Origin: Verrucomicrobiota bacterium
GTDB taxonomy: Bacteria > Verrucomicrobiota > Verrucomicrobiia > Opitutales > Opitutaceae
Direction of reading: 5' to 3'
NCBI GenBank assembly: GCA_016222805.1
Contig: JACRQG010000032.1
Coordinates: 124,001-188,000, forward strand
Length of the DNA: 64,000 nt
Under the pieces are notes generated by a model. That model had not been told where the DNA came from. It ran no database searches and worked only from the letters and a program-made list of their open reading frames with translations. Below, one piece after another: positions 18,227-27,625 of this stretch. Each line of letters starts with the position of its first letter. Position 1 is the stretch's first letter. A program made the position numbers and the translations under genes.

Positions 18227-19551
18227 CGCCCCCCTTCCCGATGCGACCGCACCCCACCCTGCCCCGCCTCCGCTGGATCATCGCCGGCCTGCTGCTGGTC
18301 GTGACGCTGATCAACTACACGGATCGCATGACCCTGTCGGTGCTGATCGGCGAGGTCGGGCGGGATTTGCAGCTGTCGAGCGAGGACTACGGGCACATCG
18401 TCAGCCTGTTCTTCCTCGCCTATGCGATCATGTACGCCGGTTCCGGCTACGTGGTGGATCGGTTGGGCACGAAGCTCGGCATGGCGGTGTTTGTCGGCGC
18501 CTGGTCGGTCGCCCAGATGTTGCATGGCCTGGCCACGGGCAAGTGGTCGCTGGCGGCGTGTCGCTTCGGGCTGGGCCTGACCGAACCGGGTTCGTTTCCC
18601 GCCGCTGCCCGGGCCGTGCGCGAATGGTTTCCCGCCGATCAACGGGCGCTGGGCACGGGCATCTTCAACGCCGGTTCCTCGCTGGGCGCCGCCGTGGCGT
18701 CTCCCGTCGCCGCTTTCCTCGCCCTCAACTACGGCTGGCGCGCGGCGTTCTTCTTCACCGGCGCCATCGGCTTCGTCTGGCTCGCGGCGTGGTGGTTGTT
18801 CTACGATTCCCCCGCCCGCAATCGCTGGCTGGGCGCCCGGGAAGCCGCGGAGATGCGGAACAGCGGCGTGCTGGCCGCGACGGCGCCCGACGAGGGCCCG
18901 GCCCTGAAGACCGACTGGTGGGGGGTGTTGCGCAGCCGGCCATGCCTGACGCTCATCCTGGTGCGTTTCCTCACCGACCCCGTCATCTACTTCGTGATCG
19001 TCTGGTTTCCGGCGTACCTGCAGAAGGAGCGGGGCTTCGATCTCGCGATGATCGGCAAATATGCCTGGGTGCCGTTCGTCTTCGGCGACATCGGCTACAT
19101 CACGGGCGGGTGGATCTCGGGTTGGATGATGCGGCGCGGCTGGAGCCTGCCGAAGGCCCGCAAGGTCTCCCTGGCGATCGGCGCCGCGTTCCTTCCGGTG
19201 GCGATCCTCGCCCCGCTGGCGCCCAACGCCGCCCTGGCGATCGCCGCCACGTGTTCGGCGGTGATGGGACACGCGATCTGGATCGCCAACCTCCTCACCC
19301 TACCGACCGACATCTTCCGGGCCAACGAAGTCGGCACCGCGACGGGCTTTTCCGGCATGGGCGGTGCGATCGGCGGCGCCCTGGCCAACCTCGCCACCGG
19401 CTGGATCGTCACCCACTTCAGCTACCTGCCGCTCTTCATCTGCGCGGGCCTGATGCATCCCCTCTCCGTCCTGCTCGTGTGGTGGCTGCTGCCGATGCGG
19501 GTCTTCGGGATCGACCAGGGTAACAGCGCTCCGGTGGCGAAGCCCGCGTAG
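18220..19551 (+). CDS. MFS transporter, ACS family (hexuronate/organic-anion type)
   Basis: 443 residues and about 12 membrane helices. The first helix block INYTDRMTLSVLIGEVGRDL, then SLFFLAYAIMYAGSGYVVDRLGTK and GLTEPGSFPAAARAVREWFP match the anion:cation symporter family that includes E. coli ExuT, so an acidic sugar is a plausible cargo. I use the GTG at 18220 (GGGA 11 nt upstream, overlapping the previous gene by 7 nt); the ATG at 18241 is the alternative and has no visible ribosome site. Last gene of the plus-strand unit; convergent with the threonine dehydratase. Confidence 0.88.
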   Translation: MVAPPFPMRPHPTLPRLRWIIAGLLLVVTLINYTDRMTLSVLIGEVGRDLQLSSEDYGHIVSLFFLAYAIMYAGSGYVVDRLGTKLGMAVFVGAWSVAQMLHGLATGKWSLAACRFGLGLTEPGSFPAAARAVREWFPADQRALGTGIFNAGSSLGAAVASPVAAFLALNYGWRAAFFFTGAIGFVWLAAWWLFYDSPARNRWLGAREAAEMRNSGVLAATAPDEGPALKTDWWGVLRSRPCLTLILVRFLTDPVIYFVIVWFPAYLQKERGFDLAMIGKYAWVPFVFGDIGYITGGWISGWMMRRGWSLPKARKVSLAIGAAFLPVAILAPLAPNAALAIAATCSAVMGHAIWIANLLTLPTDIFRANEVGTATGFSGMGGAIGGALANLATGWIVTHFSYLPLFICAGLMHPLSVLLVWWLLPMRVFGIDQGNSAPVAKPA

Positions 19552-19602
19552 GGCGGCCACCTTTTCACTCCGTTCAGGCGCGGCTACTCTGGAGGCGCGT
19601 GG

Positions 19603-20823
19603 TTACCGGCGTCGCGTGTCCCGCAGCGGAAAACCGTGCTGGCGCAGGGCCCGGCGCAAGGCGGCCACGTGGGAGGCGTCGCGGGTCTCGACCGTGCACA
19701 CGGCATTGACCGCACTGACGTCCGGACCGCTGAAGGCGCGGTCGTGCGTGATGTCCTTGATGCTGGCACCGGCGGCGGCAATCACGCGGCACAGTTCGGC
19801 GAGCCCGCCGGGACGATCGCTGATCACCGCGGTGAACCGCGTCAGCCGTCCGTCGTGGACGAGCCCCTTCTCGATCACGCGGCTGAGGATCGCCGGGTCG
19901 ATGTTGCCGCCGCCCACGATCAACGCCGTGCGCCGGCCGGCGAGCCGCGGCAGCTTGCCAGCCATCATCGCCGCCAGCGGCGCCGCCGCCGCCCCCTCGA
20001 CCACGGTCTTTTCCAGTTCCAGCATGCGCAGGATCGCGAGGGCGATGGCATCCTCCCCCACGGTCACCACCTCGTCGACGCGGGCTTGCAGGATGGCAAA
20101 GGCATTCGCCCCCACCGTGAGTGTGGCGAGGCCGTCCGCGAGCGTCGCGCGGCGGGGGCTTCGCACGGGCCGGCCGGCCTGCAGGGCGGCGGTGAGGTTC
20201 CGGGTTGCGGTGCTTTCCACCCCGATCACGCGGATCCGGGGACGCAGCGACTTGATCGCCAGCGCCACTCCCGCCAGCAAGCCCCCACCGCCCACGGGAC
20301 ACACCACCGCCTCGAGGTCCGGCACCTGCTGGAGCAGCTCCAGTCCGATCGTGCCCTGACCCGCGATGATGTCGGGGTCATCGAAACCATGGATATAGCT
20401 GAGCCCCTCGGCTGCCACGAGCCGATCGGCTTCGGCGCGGGCCTCGGCGAAGTCCTGGCCGTGGATTTTGACGCGGGCGCCGAGTTTCTCGCAGGTGGTG
20501 ATTTTGATCAACGGCGCGTAGTCCGGCATCACCACGGTGACCGGGATTCCCAGCATCTTGCCGTGGTAAGCCAGGCCGAGGGCGTGGTTGCCCGCGCTGG
20601 CGGCAATCACCCCCCGCCGGCGACGAATCAACGGGAGCCGGAGCAGGGCGTTGCGGGCCCCGCGTTCCTTAAAGGAGCCGGTGCGCTGGAAGTTCTCCAG
20701 CTTGCAGACCAGGCGGGCCCCGGTGATTTCCGAGAGCGGAATCGAGACCGGACAAGGCGTGACAATGACGCCACCGGCAATGCGACGCTCGGCTGCACGG
20801 ATCTCGGCAAGTGAAAGCGACAT
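19603..20823 (-). CDS. ilvA: Threonine dehydratase (threonine ammonia-lyase) with ACT domain
   Basis: 406 residues. A PLP enzyme that deaminates threonine to 2-oxobutanoate, feeding isoleucine synthesis or catabolism. The Schiff-base lysine is in RTGSFKERGA (about 53), the glycine-rich phosphate loop is PVGGGGLLAG (about 180), and a single ACT domain occupies about 330-400 (FTAVISDRPGGLAELCRVIA), which makes it closer in length to the short TdcB/IlvA forms than to E. coli IlvA with two ACT-like domains. It is a cytoplasmic, stand-alone gene convergent with the MFS carrier. Confidence 0.9.
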   Translation of the reverse strand: MSLSLAEIRAAERRIAGGVIVTPCPVSIPLSEITGARLVCKLENFQRTGSFKERGARNALLRLPLIRRRRGVIAASAGNHALGLAYHGKMLGIPVTVVMPDYAPLIKITTCEKLGARVKIHGQDFAEARAEADRLVAAEGLSYIHGFDDPDIIAGQGTIGLELLQQVPDLEAVVCPVGGGGLLAGVALAIKSLRPRIRVIGVESTATRNLTAALQAGRPVRSPRRATLADGLATLTVGANAFAILQARVDEVVTVGEDAIALAILRMLELEKTVVEGAAAAPLAAMMAGKLPRLAGRRTALIVGGGNIDPAILSRVIEKGLVHDGRLTRFTAVISDRPGGLAELCRVIAAAGASIKDITHDRAFSGPDVSAVNAVCTVETRDASHVAALRRALRQHGFPLRDTRRR

Positions 20824-21066
20824 GAGGAAATTCTAACCGGTCTGGTGAGCGACGAGAAACAAATTGTGCCTGCCACGGATCGCCACCAAGGCGCTCCCCG
20901 GCTGGCGACACCCGCGTCGCTGGCGCGCCGGAATAGCGTTGCCGCAGGAGGTTGCCGGGTTAGACCGGGCCGTGATGGAGCGATTGCCCACGAAGCCCGC
21001 CACCCAGGTCGCGCCGCCGTCCATGCCGACGCGACTTTCGCGGCGTTTTCCGGTCGGAGGGAACCC

Positions 21067-21417
21067 ATGTACCAGGTGACCTTTTCGGAGCAGGCGATGC
21101 GGGAGCTCAACCGCCTCGACAAGTTGGCGCAGCTCGATGCCATCGAGCCGATCAGCGCGCTGAAGGCGACGGATCTGGCGAACCCGCGCGAGCCTTTGGG
21201 CCAGTTTCGCCGCGGCCAGCGCTCGCTCTACCGGCTTCGCTCCGGTGACTTTCGGTTCTACTTCGAGGTCTCCGGAGATAACCTCCACGTCCTTTACATC
21301 CTGCACCGGAACTCGCTCGAGGATTTCCTCCTCCGCAACAAGCTGCCCGTGACCGAGCAGCAACTCGTCGAGCAGCATTCGAAGTTCTGGAAGTACCTGG
21401 AGAGTCTGACGAAATGA
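21067..21417 (+). CDS. RelE/ParE-superfamily protein coupled to pssA
   Basis: 116 residues: MYQVTFSEQAMRELNRLDKL, LRSGDFRFYFEVSGDNLHVLYILHR, the compact beta-alpha fold of RelE/ParE mRNA-interferase-like proteins, with a longer C-terminal helix than typical toxins. The start is well supported by GGAGG 6-7 nt upstream of the ATG. Its stop overlaps the pssA start (ATGA), so the two are co-translated. I see no antitoxin gene in the 243 bp upstream. It could be a domesticated relative rather than a toxin. That upstream gap holds no other gene, only a short GGCGACACCCGCGTCGCTGG-type repeat fragment near 20904. Confidence 0.75.
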   Translation: MYQVTFSEQAMRELNRLDKLAQLDAIEPISALKATDLANPREPLGQFRRGQRSLYRLRSGDFRFYFEVSGDNLHVLYILHRNSLEDFLLRNKLPVTEQQLVEQHSKFWKYLESLTK

Positions 21418-22319
21418 TGAAGCGACCGCCGGCGGCGCCCCCGAATCCGGACGACCCTTACTCTGTCACCAAGGCGAGCCGGATCTATTTCCTGCCCAAC
21501 TTGATGACCGCGGGGAATCTCTTCTGCGGCTTCATGGCGATCCTGCAGTGCATCCAGGCCCGCCTCGCGGAGACTTCCGTCACCGGCCAGTACGGCGGCT
21601 CGACCAGCGCCGAGCATTATCGGTACGCCGTCTGGTTCATCTTTGGCGCCGCCGCCTTCGACACCCTCGACGGTCGGCTCGCGCGGATGGGCGGGCGGGA
21701 ATCGCTGTTCGGCGCGGAGTTCGATTCCCTGGCGGATGTCATCTCCTTCGGCATGGCACCGGCGCTGCTAATGCTGTACCTGATCATCTCGCCGACACAG
21801 GCGCAGGATTACGAGTGGTTCCGCAACATCGGCTGGTTCGTGGGTTTCATCTACCTGCTGTGTGCCGCGATGCGCCTCGCGCGGTTCAATGTCATCACCA
21901 ATCCTTATGTCCGCCCGGGAGTGAAGGACTCCAACAAGGACTTCGTCGGCCTGCCGGTGCCCGCCGCCGCCTCCACCGTCGCCGCGACCGTCCTCTTCCT
22001 TCTCAAGCTCGGGGAGGCCGATCGCGGGTTGAAGTCCTGGGCGCTGGCCCTCCCTCCCTTGATGCTGCTCGTCTCCTTCCTGATGATGAGCACCGTGCGC
22101 TACCCGAGCGGCAAGAATGTCAGCATGCTCACCCAGACGCGCCTGCGGCCGTTCGTGGGCTTCCTGGTGGTCATCGGCCTGGTGGTTCTTTACAAGGAGT
22201 ACGCCGCCCTGGGCATCTGCCTCAGCTACGTCTTCTTCGGCCTGCTCCGATATGTGCGGCGAGGCCGCCCCGGGATCGAGCACGCCGAAGGCCCCCGCCC
22301 CCCCGCCAACAGTGTGTGA
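21414..22319 (+). CDS. pssA: CDP-diacylglycerol-serine O-phosphatidyltransferase
   Basis: 301 residues. An integral membrane enzyme making phosphatidylserine, the precursor of phosphatidylethanolamine. The CDP-alcohol phosphotransferase signature D-G-x2-A-R-x8-G-x3-D-x3-D is complete in DTLDGRLARMGG followed by GAEFDSLADVISFG (about 83-110). Several hydrophobic helices follow (LIISPTQAQ, WFVGFIYLLCAAM, LMLLVSFLMM, LVVIGLVVLY). It begins with two consecutive ATG codons overlapping the stop of the RelE-like gene, so translation is probably coupled. Confidence 0.93.
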   Translation: MMKRPPAAPPNPDDPYSVTKASRIYFLPNLMTAGNLFCGFMAILQCIQARLAETSVTGQYGGSTSAEHYRYAVWFIFGAAAFDTLDGRLARMGGRESLFGAEFDSLADVISFGMAPALLMLYLIISPTQAQDYEWFRNIGWFVGFIYLLCAAMRLARFNVITNPYVRPGVKDSNKDFVGLPVPAAASTVAATVLFLLKLGEADRGLKSWALALPPLMLLVSFLMMSTVRYPSGKNVSMLTQTRLRPFVGFLVVIGLVVLYKEYAALGICLSYVFFGLLRYVRRGRPGIEHAEGPRPPANSV

Positions 22320-22438
22320 GGAACCTGCGGGTGCTTTCCCAACAACCCGCCACGTGCGAACAACCCGGGAGTTTTTCGCAGCTTATTCGGAGTTCTTCAC
22401 TGCGCCGAAAGCCGGCTTTGCCGAGCGAACGGAGCCGC

Positions 22439-22467
22439 TTGTTGGTCTTCTTCGCAGCCTCTATGAA
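22439..22467 (+). promoter_or_regulatory. Possible sigma-70 promoter upstream of dnaN
   Basis: TTGTTG (22439-22444), 17-bp spacer, TATGAA (22462-22467), 80 bp before the dnaN ATG. The surrounding 227-bp gap is noticeably more AT-rich than neighbours, has a direct repeat AACAACCCG (22341 and 22359), and holds no recognisable DnaA box, so it does not look like oriC. Confidence 0.35.
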
Positions 22468-22546
22468 TACGGATAGAATTCCTTATTGAACCGGTATTCT
22501 TTTAGCCTTTGTTAGCTTCTTCAGCAGACTGACTCAAGTCGCCCCG

Positions 22547-23671
22547 ATGAAATTCAAAATCAACCGCGATCATTTTGCCAACGGACTGGCCCAGGTCCTC
22601 AACGTGGTCGGCTCCAAGGCCACGATGCCCATCCTGAGCAACGTGCTGATCGAAGCGGAAAAAGACCAGATTTCGCTGACCACCACCAACCTCGACCTCG
22701 GGATTCGCTGCAAGATCAAGGCGGAGGTGAAGGAAACGGGCGCGGTCACGCTTCCGGTCAAGCGCCTGGCGGGCATCGTGCGGGAGTTGCCGAACATGGA
22801 CGTCACGCTGGACGCCTCCCCGAATCATCAGGTGAAGCTGACGTCGGGCGGTTCCACCTTCCGCATCATGGGCATCGGCAAGGAGGAGTTTCCGCCACTG
22901 CCGGAGTTCGGTGACGAAAAGGCCTACAGCCTGGAACAGGGCGAGCTCGTCACGATGCTGCGAAGCGTGGCGTACGCCCAGTCCACCGATGAGACGCGTT
23001 ACATCCTCAACGGCGTGTACTTCAGTTTCCGCGACGGCAAGCTGGCGCTCGTGGCGACCGATGGCCGGCGGCTGGCGCTGGTTTCACGGGAGATGGAAGT
23101 GCCCGCGGAAAGCGCCGGGGCGATCATCCTCCCGGCCAAGACCGTTGGCGAACTCACGCGCCTGCTCGACAAGGGCGAGAAGGTGAAGATCAGCTTCAAC
23201 GATCGGCGGGCGGCGTTCCAGATTGCGACGGACAAGGACACCAGCGGCCTGGTGGAGAGCGTCTATCTCTACTCGAAGGTCGTGGAAGGGAATTACCCGA
23301 ACTACCAGCAGGTCATCCCGAAGGAGACCCACCAGCGCATCAAGCTGGAGCGCGAGCTTTTCCTCCAGTGCGTGCATCGCGCGGCGCTCGTGTGTTCGGA
23401 GAAGGCCAATTCGGTGAAGATCAAGCTCTCGAGCAACCTCCTCGAACTCACGGCCCAAAGTCCCGATTTCGGCGAGGCGCACGAGTCGATGGCGATCGGC
23501 TACAGCGGGCCGGAACTGCAGGTGGCGTTCAACCCGGCGTTCCTGATGGATCCCCTGAAGGCGCTCGCCAAGGACGAGGTGTTCTTCGAAGTGAAGGACG
23601 AGGTCAGCCCGGGTGTGTTCAAGACGCTGGAGAATTTCGTCTGTGTCATCATGCCGGTGCGCCTGAGCTGA
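22547..23671 (+). CDS. dnaN: DNA polymerase III beta subunit (sliding clamp)
   Basis: 374 residues. Forms the ring that tethers DNA polymerase III to DNA. Three repeated clamp domains of about 120 residues are present: start [37 protein letters not shown], middle [12 protein letters not shown] and [14 protein letters not shown], and the C-terminal [12 protein letters not shown] with the usual last strand [13 protein letters not shown]. It is not next to dnaA or recF here; the neighbours are pssA and a membrane protein. Confidence 0.97.
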   Translation: MKFKINRDHFANGLAQVLNVVGSKATMPILSNVLIEAEKDQISLTTTNLDLGIRCKIKAEVKETGAVTLPVKRLAGIVRELPNMDVTLDASPNHQVKLTSGGSTFRIMGIGKEEFPPLPEFGDEKAYSLEQGELVTMLRSVAYAQSTDETRYILNGVYFSFRDGKLALVATDGRRLALVSREMEVPAESAGAIILPAKTVGELTRLLDKGEKVKISFNDRRAAFQIATDKDTSGLVESVYLYSKVVEGNYPNYQQVIPKETHQRIKLERELFLQCVHRAALVCSEKANSVKIKLSSNLLELTAQSPDFGEAHESMAIGYSGPELQVAFNPAFLMDPLKALAKDEVFFEVKDEVSPGVFKTLENFVCVIMPVRLS

Positions 23672-23748
23672 AGCTTCGGGCGTCTCCCCGGTCTCACTTC
23701 CCCCTGATTTCCTGACTTCCTGAATCCGCCGGCGGTCCTCCGTCCACC

Positions 23749-24639
23749 GTGCCGAGCCCCCATTTCATCCTGGCGGCCATTCTGGCCGCGATGCTGGTGT
23801 CCATCCTGCTGATGCGGGTTAATCAGCAGATGGCATCGCCAATCGTGCTGATCGTGGATCGCTGGCTGCGCTGGTTTCTCTTTGCCTTCGGCTCGGCACA
23901 GATTTGCACCGAGTACCAGCTCATCGACCGTCCCTTCTGGGTGCTGGCGATCGCCTTCTTCCTGATCTGGTTCCTGCTGATCACGCTCTATGACTGGGCG
24001 GCGATCACGGCCCACAGCCTGAGTCCGCTGCCGTTGTTTCCGCGGTATTCGGTCAATGCCTCCGGCGACGAGTGGCCGGTGCAACCGCGCCTCCTTCGGA
24101 TGCGCGAATGGCTGCGCGGCCAGGGATTCCGGCAGGTGCAGGCCCTGAAGGCCGAGATCGGCGGGGGGATCTATCTCCGCACCTCCATCTATCAGGATGC
24201 CCAGGCCACACTGCGCGTGCAGGTGAGCTTCCTGCCGCAGGCGTCGGGGGCGGTCACGGTGTGTTACGCGATTTCCTCGATCACGGCGGACGGCAGCCGT
24301 TACCTGACCGACAATCTCTTCATCCCCTTCGGCGGTTTCTATCCGGAGAATTGGTTTGTGGATCGGGCGCCGTGGCGGCGCTCGCTGCCAAAGCTCATCG
24401 AGCATCATCGCGCCCGCCTGGGCCGCGCGGCGGCGGAAGTCGTGCCCTTTACCAACGAACCGCTGAGTGATCTGAACGCCGTCCAGCAGGAGCTGGATCG
24501 CCTTAACACGGAGCTCGGTTTCCTCCATCCCCACGCCGAACGCGAGGATCACGGCAAGTTCACCACCGAGGGCCGCTATCGCGTCTGGAAGGAGATCTGG
24601 ATGCTCAACTACCTCGGGCGCTCCGCGCGTTACGAATAG
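23749..24639 (+). CDS. Hypothetical inner-membrane protein with cytosolic domain
   Basis: 296 residues that I do not recognise. Two or three membrane segments lie in the first 85 residues (FILAAILAAMLVSILLM, WFLFAFGSAQI, WVLAIAFFLIWFLLITL), followed by a soluble region of about 200 residues with mixed beta/alpha content (IGGGIYLRTSIYQDAQATLRV, DNLFIPFGGFYPENW) and a Gln/Glu-rich helix near 245. Start is a GTG without an evident ribosome site. It follows dnaN by 77 bp and may be co-transcribed with it. Confidence 0.65.
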   Translation: MPSPHFILAAILAAMLVSILLMRVNQQMASPIVLIVDRWLRWFLFAFGSAQICTEYQLIDRPFWVLAIAFFLIWFLLITLYDWAAITAHSLSPLPLFPRYSVNASGDEWPVQPRLLRMREWLRGQGFRQVQALKAEIGGGIYLRTSIYQDAQATLRVQVSFLPQASGAVTVCYAISSITADGSRYLTDNLFIPFGGFYPENWFVDRAPWRRSLPKLIEHHRARLGRAAAEVVPFTNEPLSDLNAVQQELDRLNTELGFLHPHAEREDHGKFTTEGRYRVWKEIWMLNYLGRSARYE

Positions 24640-24660
24640 CCCGGTCGGCCATCGCGGCCC

Positions 24661-25680
24661 TCAGCCGCCGATGTAGCTCATCTCGACCTTCGAATGCGTC
24701 TCGCCCGCCGCGAGAATCTCGGCGCGTTCATCGCTATAACGATCGAGCCGGCCTTCCCAGATGCGGCGCAGAAACTGCGCCAGCGCGGCCTCTGTGACGC
24801 CCGGCGCCCGGACGGCGCCCAGTACGTCCCAGCCGAGCGAGGTGAAGAGGCAGGTATACAGCCGGCCATCCGCCGACAACCGCGCGCGGTGGCAATCCCG
24901 GCAGAAGGGCTCGGTCACGGAACCGATCAGCCCGATCTCGCCGGCTCCGTCGCGATAGCGGTAACGCGTGGCGACCTCTCCGCGGTAGGTCGGCCCGATG
25001 GGCTCCAGCGGCCAGTGAGCGCTGATCCGGGCGAGGATTTCGCGGGCCGGCACGACGCGGTCCGAGGACCAGTGGTTGGAATTCCCGACATCCATGAACT
25101 CGATGAAGCGCACGGGATGGCCGCGGGCGCGGAAGTACGCGCACACGTCCGGAATCTCGCCCTCGTTGATGCCCCGCTGCACCACGCAATTGATCTTCAC
25201 GGGCAGCCCCTGTGCCGCCGCTGCGTCGATGCCGCGCAGGACGCGGCCGACCTTGAAGCCAAGGCCGTTGAGGCGGCCGGCGGTCGCATCGTCGAGGGAA
25301 TCGACCGAGACATTGAGACGGTCAAGCCCCGCCGCCCGCAGGTCCGGCGCCAGCTTCTCCAGCAGCCAGCCGTTGGTGGTCAACGCGACATCCGGCACCC
25401 CGATCTCCTGCTTCAGGATGCGGATCAAGGCGGGCACATCGGCGCGCAGGAGCGGTTCGCCGCCGGTCAGCCGCACCTTCTGCACCCCGAGGCTGCGGAA
25501 CGCCCGCACGATGCGCGTGAGTTCCGGCAGGGTCATCAGCTGGGGATCGCGCAGGAAGGCGTGGCCCGGCCCGAAGACCTCCGCCGGCATGCAGTAGGGG
25601 CAGCGGAAATTGCAGCGATCGGTCACGGAAATCCGGAGATCGTGCAACGAGCGGTTGAATTGGTCGGTGGGTGGACCCAT
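24661..25680 (-). CDS. moaA: GTP 3',8-cyclase (molybdenum cofactor step 1)
   Basis: 339 residues. A radical-SAM enzyme converting GTP to the cyclic intermediate of molybdopterin synthesis. The N-terminal SAM cluster is C-x3-C-x2-C in RCNFRCPYCMP (about 23-30); the second 4Fe-4S cluster uses FCRDCHRARLS plus a Cys in YTCLF. The LTGGEPLLR motif and the C-terminal MSYIGG, with the double glycine needed for GTP turnover, are intact. I start at the ATG at 25680, which fits the usual MoaA start; longer frames run antisense into moeA. Divergent from moeA. Confidence 0.94.
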   Translation of the reverse strand: MGPPTDQFNRSLHDLRISVTDRCNFRCPYCMPAEVFGPGHAFLRDPQLMTLPELTRIVRAFRSLGVQKVRLTGGEPLLRADVPALIRILKQEIGVPDVALTTNGWLLEKLAPDLRAAGLDRLNVSVDSLDDATAGRLNGLGFKVGRVLRGIDAAAAQGLPVKINCVVQRGINEGEIPDVCAYFRARGHPVRFIEFMDVGNSNHWSSDRVVPAREILARISAHWPLEPIGPTYRGEVATRYRYRDGAGEIGLIGSVTEPFCRDCHRARLSADGRLYTCLFTSLGWDVLGAVRAPGVTEAALAQFLRRIWEGRLDRYSDERAEILAAGETHSKVEMSYIGG

Positions 25681-25759
25681 GGTGGGCGGCCTGGCGCCGC
25701 CCGGGAGCGAGATGAAACTCGAAACCCGGTGGCGTAAAGTCGCCGCTACCGATTTCTTC

Positions 25760-26971
25760 ATGCTCACCCCCGCCGAGGCCGAGAGGATCATCCTCGAAAA
25801 CGTGAGTCCCTTCCATCGGGAGGACTGCCCGCTCACCCATGCGGCCGGCCGGGTGCTGCGCGAGGCCGTGCGCGCGGATCGGGACCTGCCGCCGTTTGAT
25901 CGTGTCACGATGGACGGCTACGCGCTGCGGGTCGCCGCCCTGGCGGCCGGGCAGCGGGTGTTTCGTGTCGAACACACGCAGGCGGCCGGCATGCGGGCCT
26001 TCAAGCTCGGTAACGGACCGGACGTCTGCATCGAGGTGATGACCGGAGCCGTGCTCCCGCAGGGGGCGGACACCGTGATCCCGTACGAGGAAACCCGGCG
26101 CGACGGCCGCACCGTGACGGTGACGGAAGGAGCCGCGGCCCTCGGGGCCGGGTACGCGGTGCACGCGCGCGGAAGTGATCACCGGGTCGGAGAGGAGATT
26201 GTCCCCGCCGGCACGGTGATGACCGGCCGCGAAATCGCCGTCGCCGCCGCGTGTGGTTACGGCGTCCTTACCGTGAGCCAGACGCCGAAAATCGCGGTGG
26301 TGGCCACGGGAGATGAACTGGTGGAGGTCGAGTCACCGGTCGCGGCGCACCAGCTGCGGCGGAGCAACGATCACGCCCTGCGGGCGGCGTTGCAGTTGGC
26401 TGGCTATACGCGCGTGGAGCGGTTTCACCTGCGCGATGTGCGGGCGGAGATTGAGCACCTGCTCTGGCACATCCTCGCGGAATACGACGTGATCGTGATC
26501 ACGGGCGGCGTCTCGAAGGGGAAGTTCGATTTCCTGCCGGAGGAGCTCGATCGGCAGGGCGTGCGCAAGGCCTTGTGGGGAGTCGCGCAGCGCCCCGGCA
26601 AGCCCTTCTGGTTTGGTCTCAGCCCGCGGTACAACCCGGTCTTTGCGCTGCCAGGGAATCCGGTTTCCGCCTACACCTGCCTGCACCGTTACGTCCTGCC
26701 GGCGCTCGCCCACGCCAGCGGGGCCCGGGCGCCGCGTCGGTTGCAGGTGGCGCTCGAATCCCCGATCACGTTTCGGCCGCGGCTCGCATTGCTGTTGCCG
26801 GTCAGCCTGGCGAGCGGGCCGGCCGGAGAGCTCCGGGCCACCCCGCATCCGGGCAACACCTCCGGCGACTTCGCCGGCCTCGTTGGGACGGATGGTTTCG
26901 TGGAGCTGCCGGCGGAGCAGGAGACCTTTCCAGCGGGAACGGTGGCGCCGTTCTTCCCCTGGGTGGGATGA
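25760..26971 (+). CDS. moeA: Molybdopterin molybdenumtransferase
   Basis: 403 residues against about 410 in E. coli MoeA. It inserts molybdate into adenylylated molybdopterin. Seen in order: N-terminal LTPAEAERIILENV, PPFDRVTMDGYALRV, MTGAVLPQGADTVIPYEE, the molybdopterin-binding VATGDELVE and VIVITGGVSKGKFDFLP, and the PGNPVSAYTCLHRYVLPAL motif near 300. I chose the ATG at 25760 as closest to the family start; ATG at 25712 and 25679 are in frame and have slightly better upstream purines. First gene of the plus-strand moco run. Confidence 0.92.
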   Translation: MLTPAEAERIILENVSPFHREDCPLTHAAGRVLREAVRADRDLPPFDRVTMDGYALRVAALAAGQRVFRVEHTQAAGMRAFKLGNGPDVCIEVMTGAVLPQGADTVIPYEETRRDGRTVTVTEGAAALGAGYAVHARGSDHRVGEEIVPAGTVMTGREIAVAAACGYGVLTVSQTPKIAVVATGDELVEVESPVAAHQLRRSNDHALRAALQLAGYTRVERFHLRDVRAEIEHLLWHILAEYDVIVITGGVSKGKFDFLPEELDRQGVRKALWGVAQRPGKPFWFGLSPRYNPVFALPGNPVSAYTCLHRYVLPALAHASGARAPRRLQVALESPITFRPRLALLLPVSLASGPAGELRATPHPGNTSGDFAGLVGTDGFVELPAEQETFPAGTVAPFFPWVG

Positions 26972-27127
26972 CCGCGGCCAAAGAAGCAACCTCGCGGGGT
27001 GGAGACGGCCGCGCCGAGGCCGGTCTCCACCACAAGGTCGCAGGTGGCGGCCGGGGTCACCCACGCCGGCTACCACCGACTCGTCGCGAAGTGGGGCGAC
27101 CGGATTGGAATTGAGAGTTGGCGGCGG

Positions 27128-27625
27128 ATGCCCGATTTCTGTCCGGTGTTTTCCCACCTCGATGCGCAAGACCGTCCGTCCATGGTCAACGTGGGCGAAA
27201 AGCCGGTGACCCGGCGGACGGCCCATGCCATGGCGGTGGTTACCCTCCCGGGTCCGCTGGCGGCCTTGCTGCGCGACGGGGAGATTGCGACGAAGAAGGG
27301 CCCGATCTTCCAGACCGCGATCCTGGCGGGGGTGATGGGGGCCAAGAAGACCAGCGAACTCATTCCGCTGTGCCACCCCCTGGCGCTCGACGACTGCCAG
27401 GTGGAGATCCAGCCCGACGCCGCCCGCGGCGAAATCGCCCTGCATTGCCGGGTCCAGACCCACGCGCGGACCGGAGTGGAAATGGAAGCCCTGACCGGGG
27501 CCACCATCGCGGCGCTGACGATCTACGACATGGCGAAGGCGGTGACCCATGGGGTGGTGATCAAGGAAGTGCGACTGCTGGAAAAAACGGGCGGCAAGAG
27601 CGACTATCGGGCGGCGCTGCCATGA
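27128..27625 (+). CDS. moaC: Cyclic pyranopterin monophosphate synthase
   Basis: 165 residues, matching the family length of about 160. Converts the MoaA product into cyclic pyranopterin. Motifs FSHLDAQDRPSMVNVGEKPV, KKGPIFQTAILAGVMGAKKT, SELIPLCHPLALDD, GVEMEALTGATIAALTIYDM and the final KTGGKSDY are all conserved, including the KxxGGK-type end. The start MPDFCPVFSHL is chosen over longer frames. Its stop overlaps the moaD start (ATGA), so they are coupled. The 156 bp back to moeA contain no separate gene. Confidence 0.95.
   Translation: MPDFCPVFSHLDAQDRPSMVNVGEKPVTRRTAHAMAVVTLPGPLAALLRDGEIATKKGPIFQTAILAGVMGAKKTSELIPLCHPLALDDCQVEIQPDAARGEIALHCRVQTHARTGVEMEALTGATIAALTIYDMAKAVTHGVVIKEVRLLEKTGGKSDYRAALP

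Noticed and set aside
22320-22546. AT-richer gap before dnaN as a replication origin
   Set aside because: No TTATNCACA DnaA boxes or 13-mers were seen, and dnaA is not adjacent.
25679-25760. Longer moeA start overlapping moaA
   Set aside because: The extra residues do not match the family N-terminus, whereas the ATG at 25760 starts at the conserved LTPAEAERIIL.
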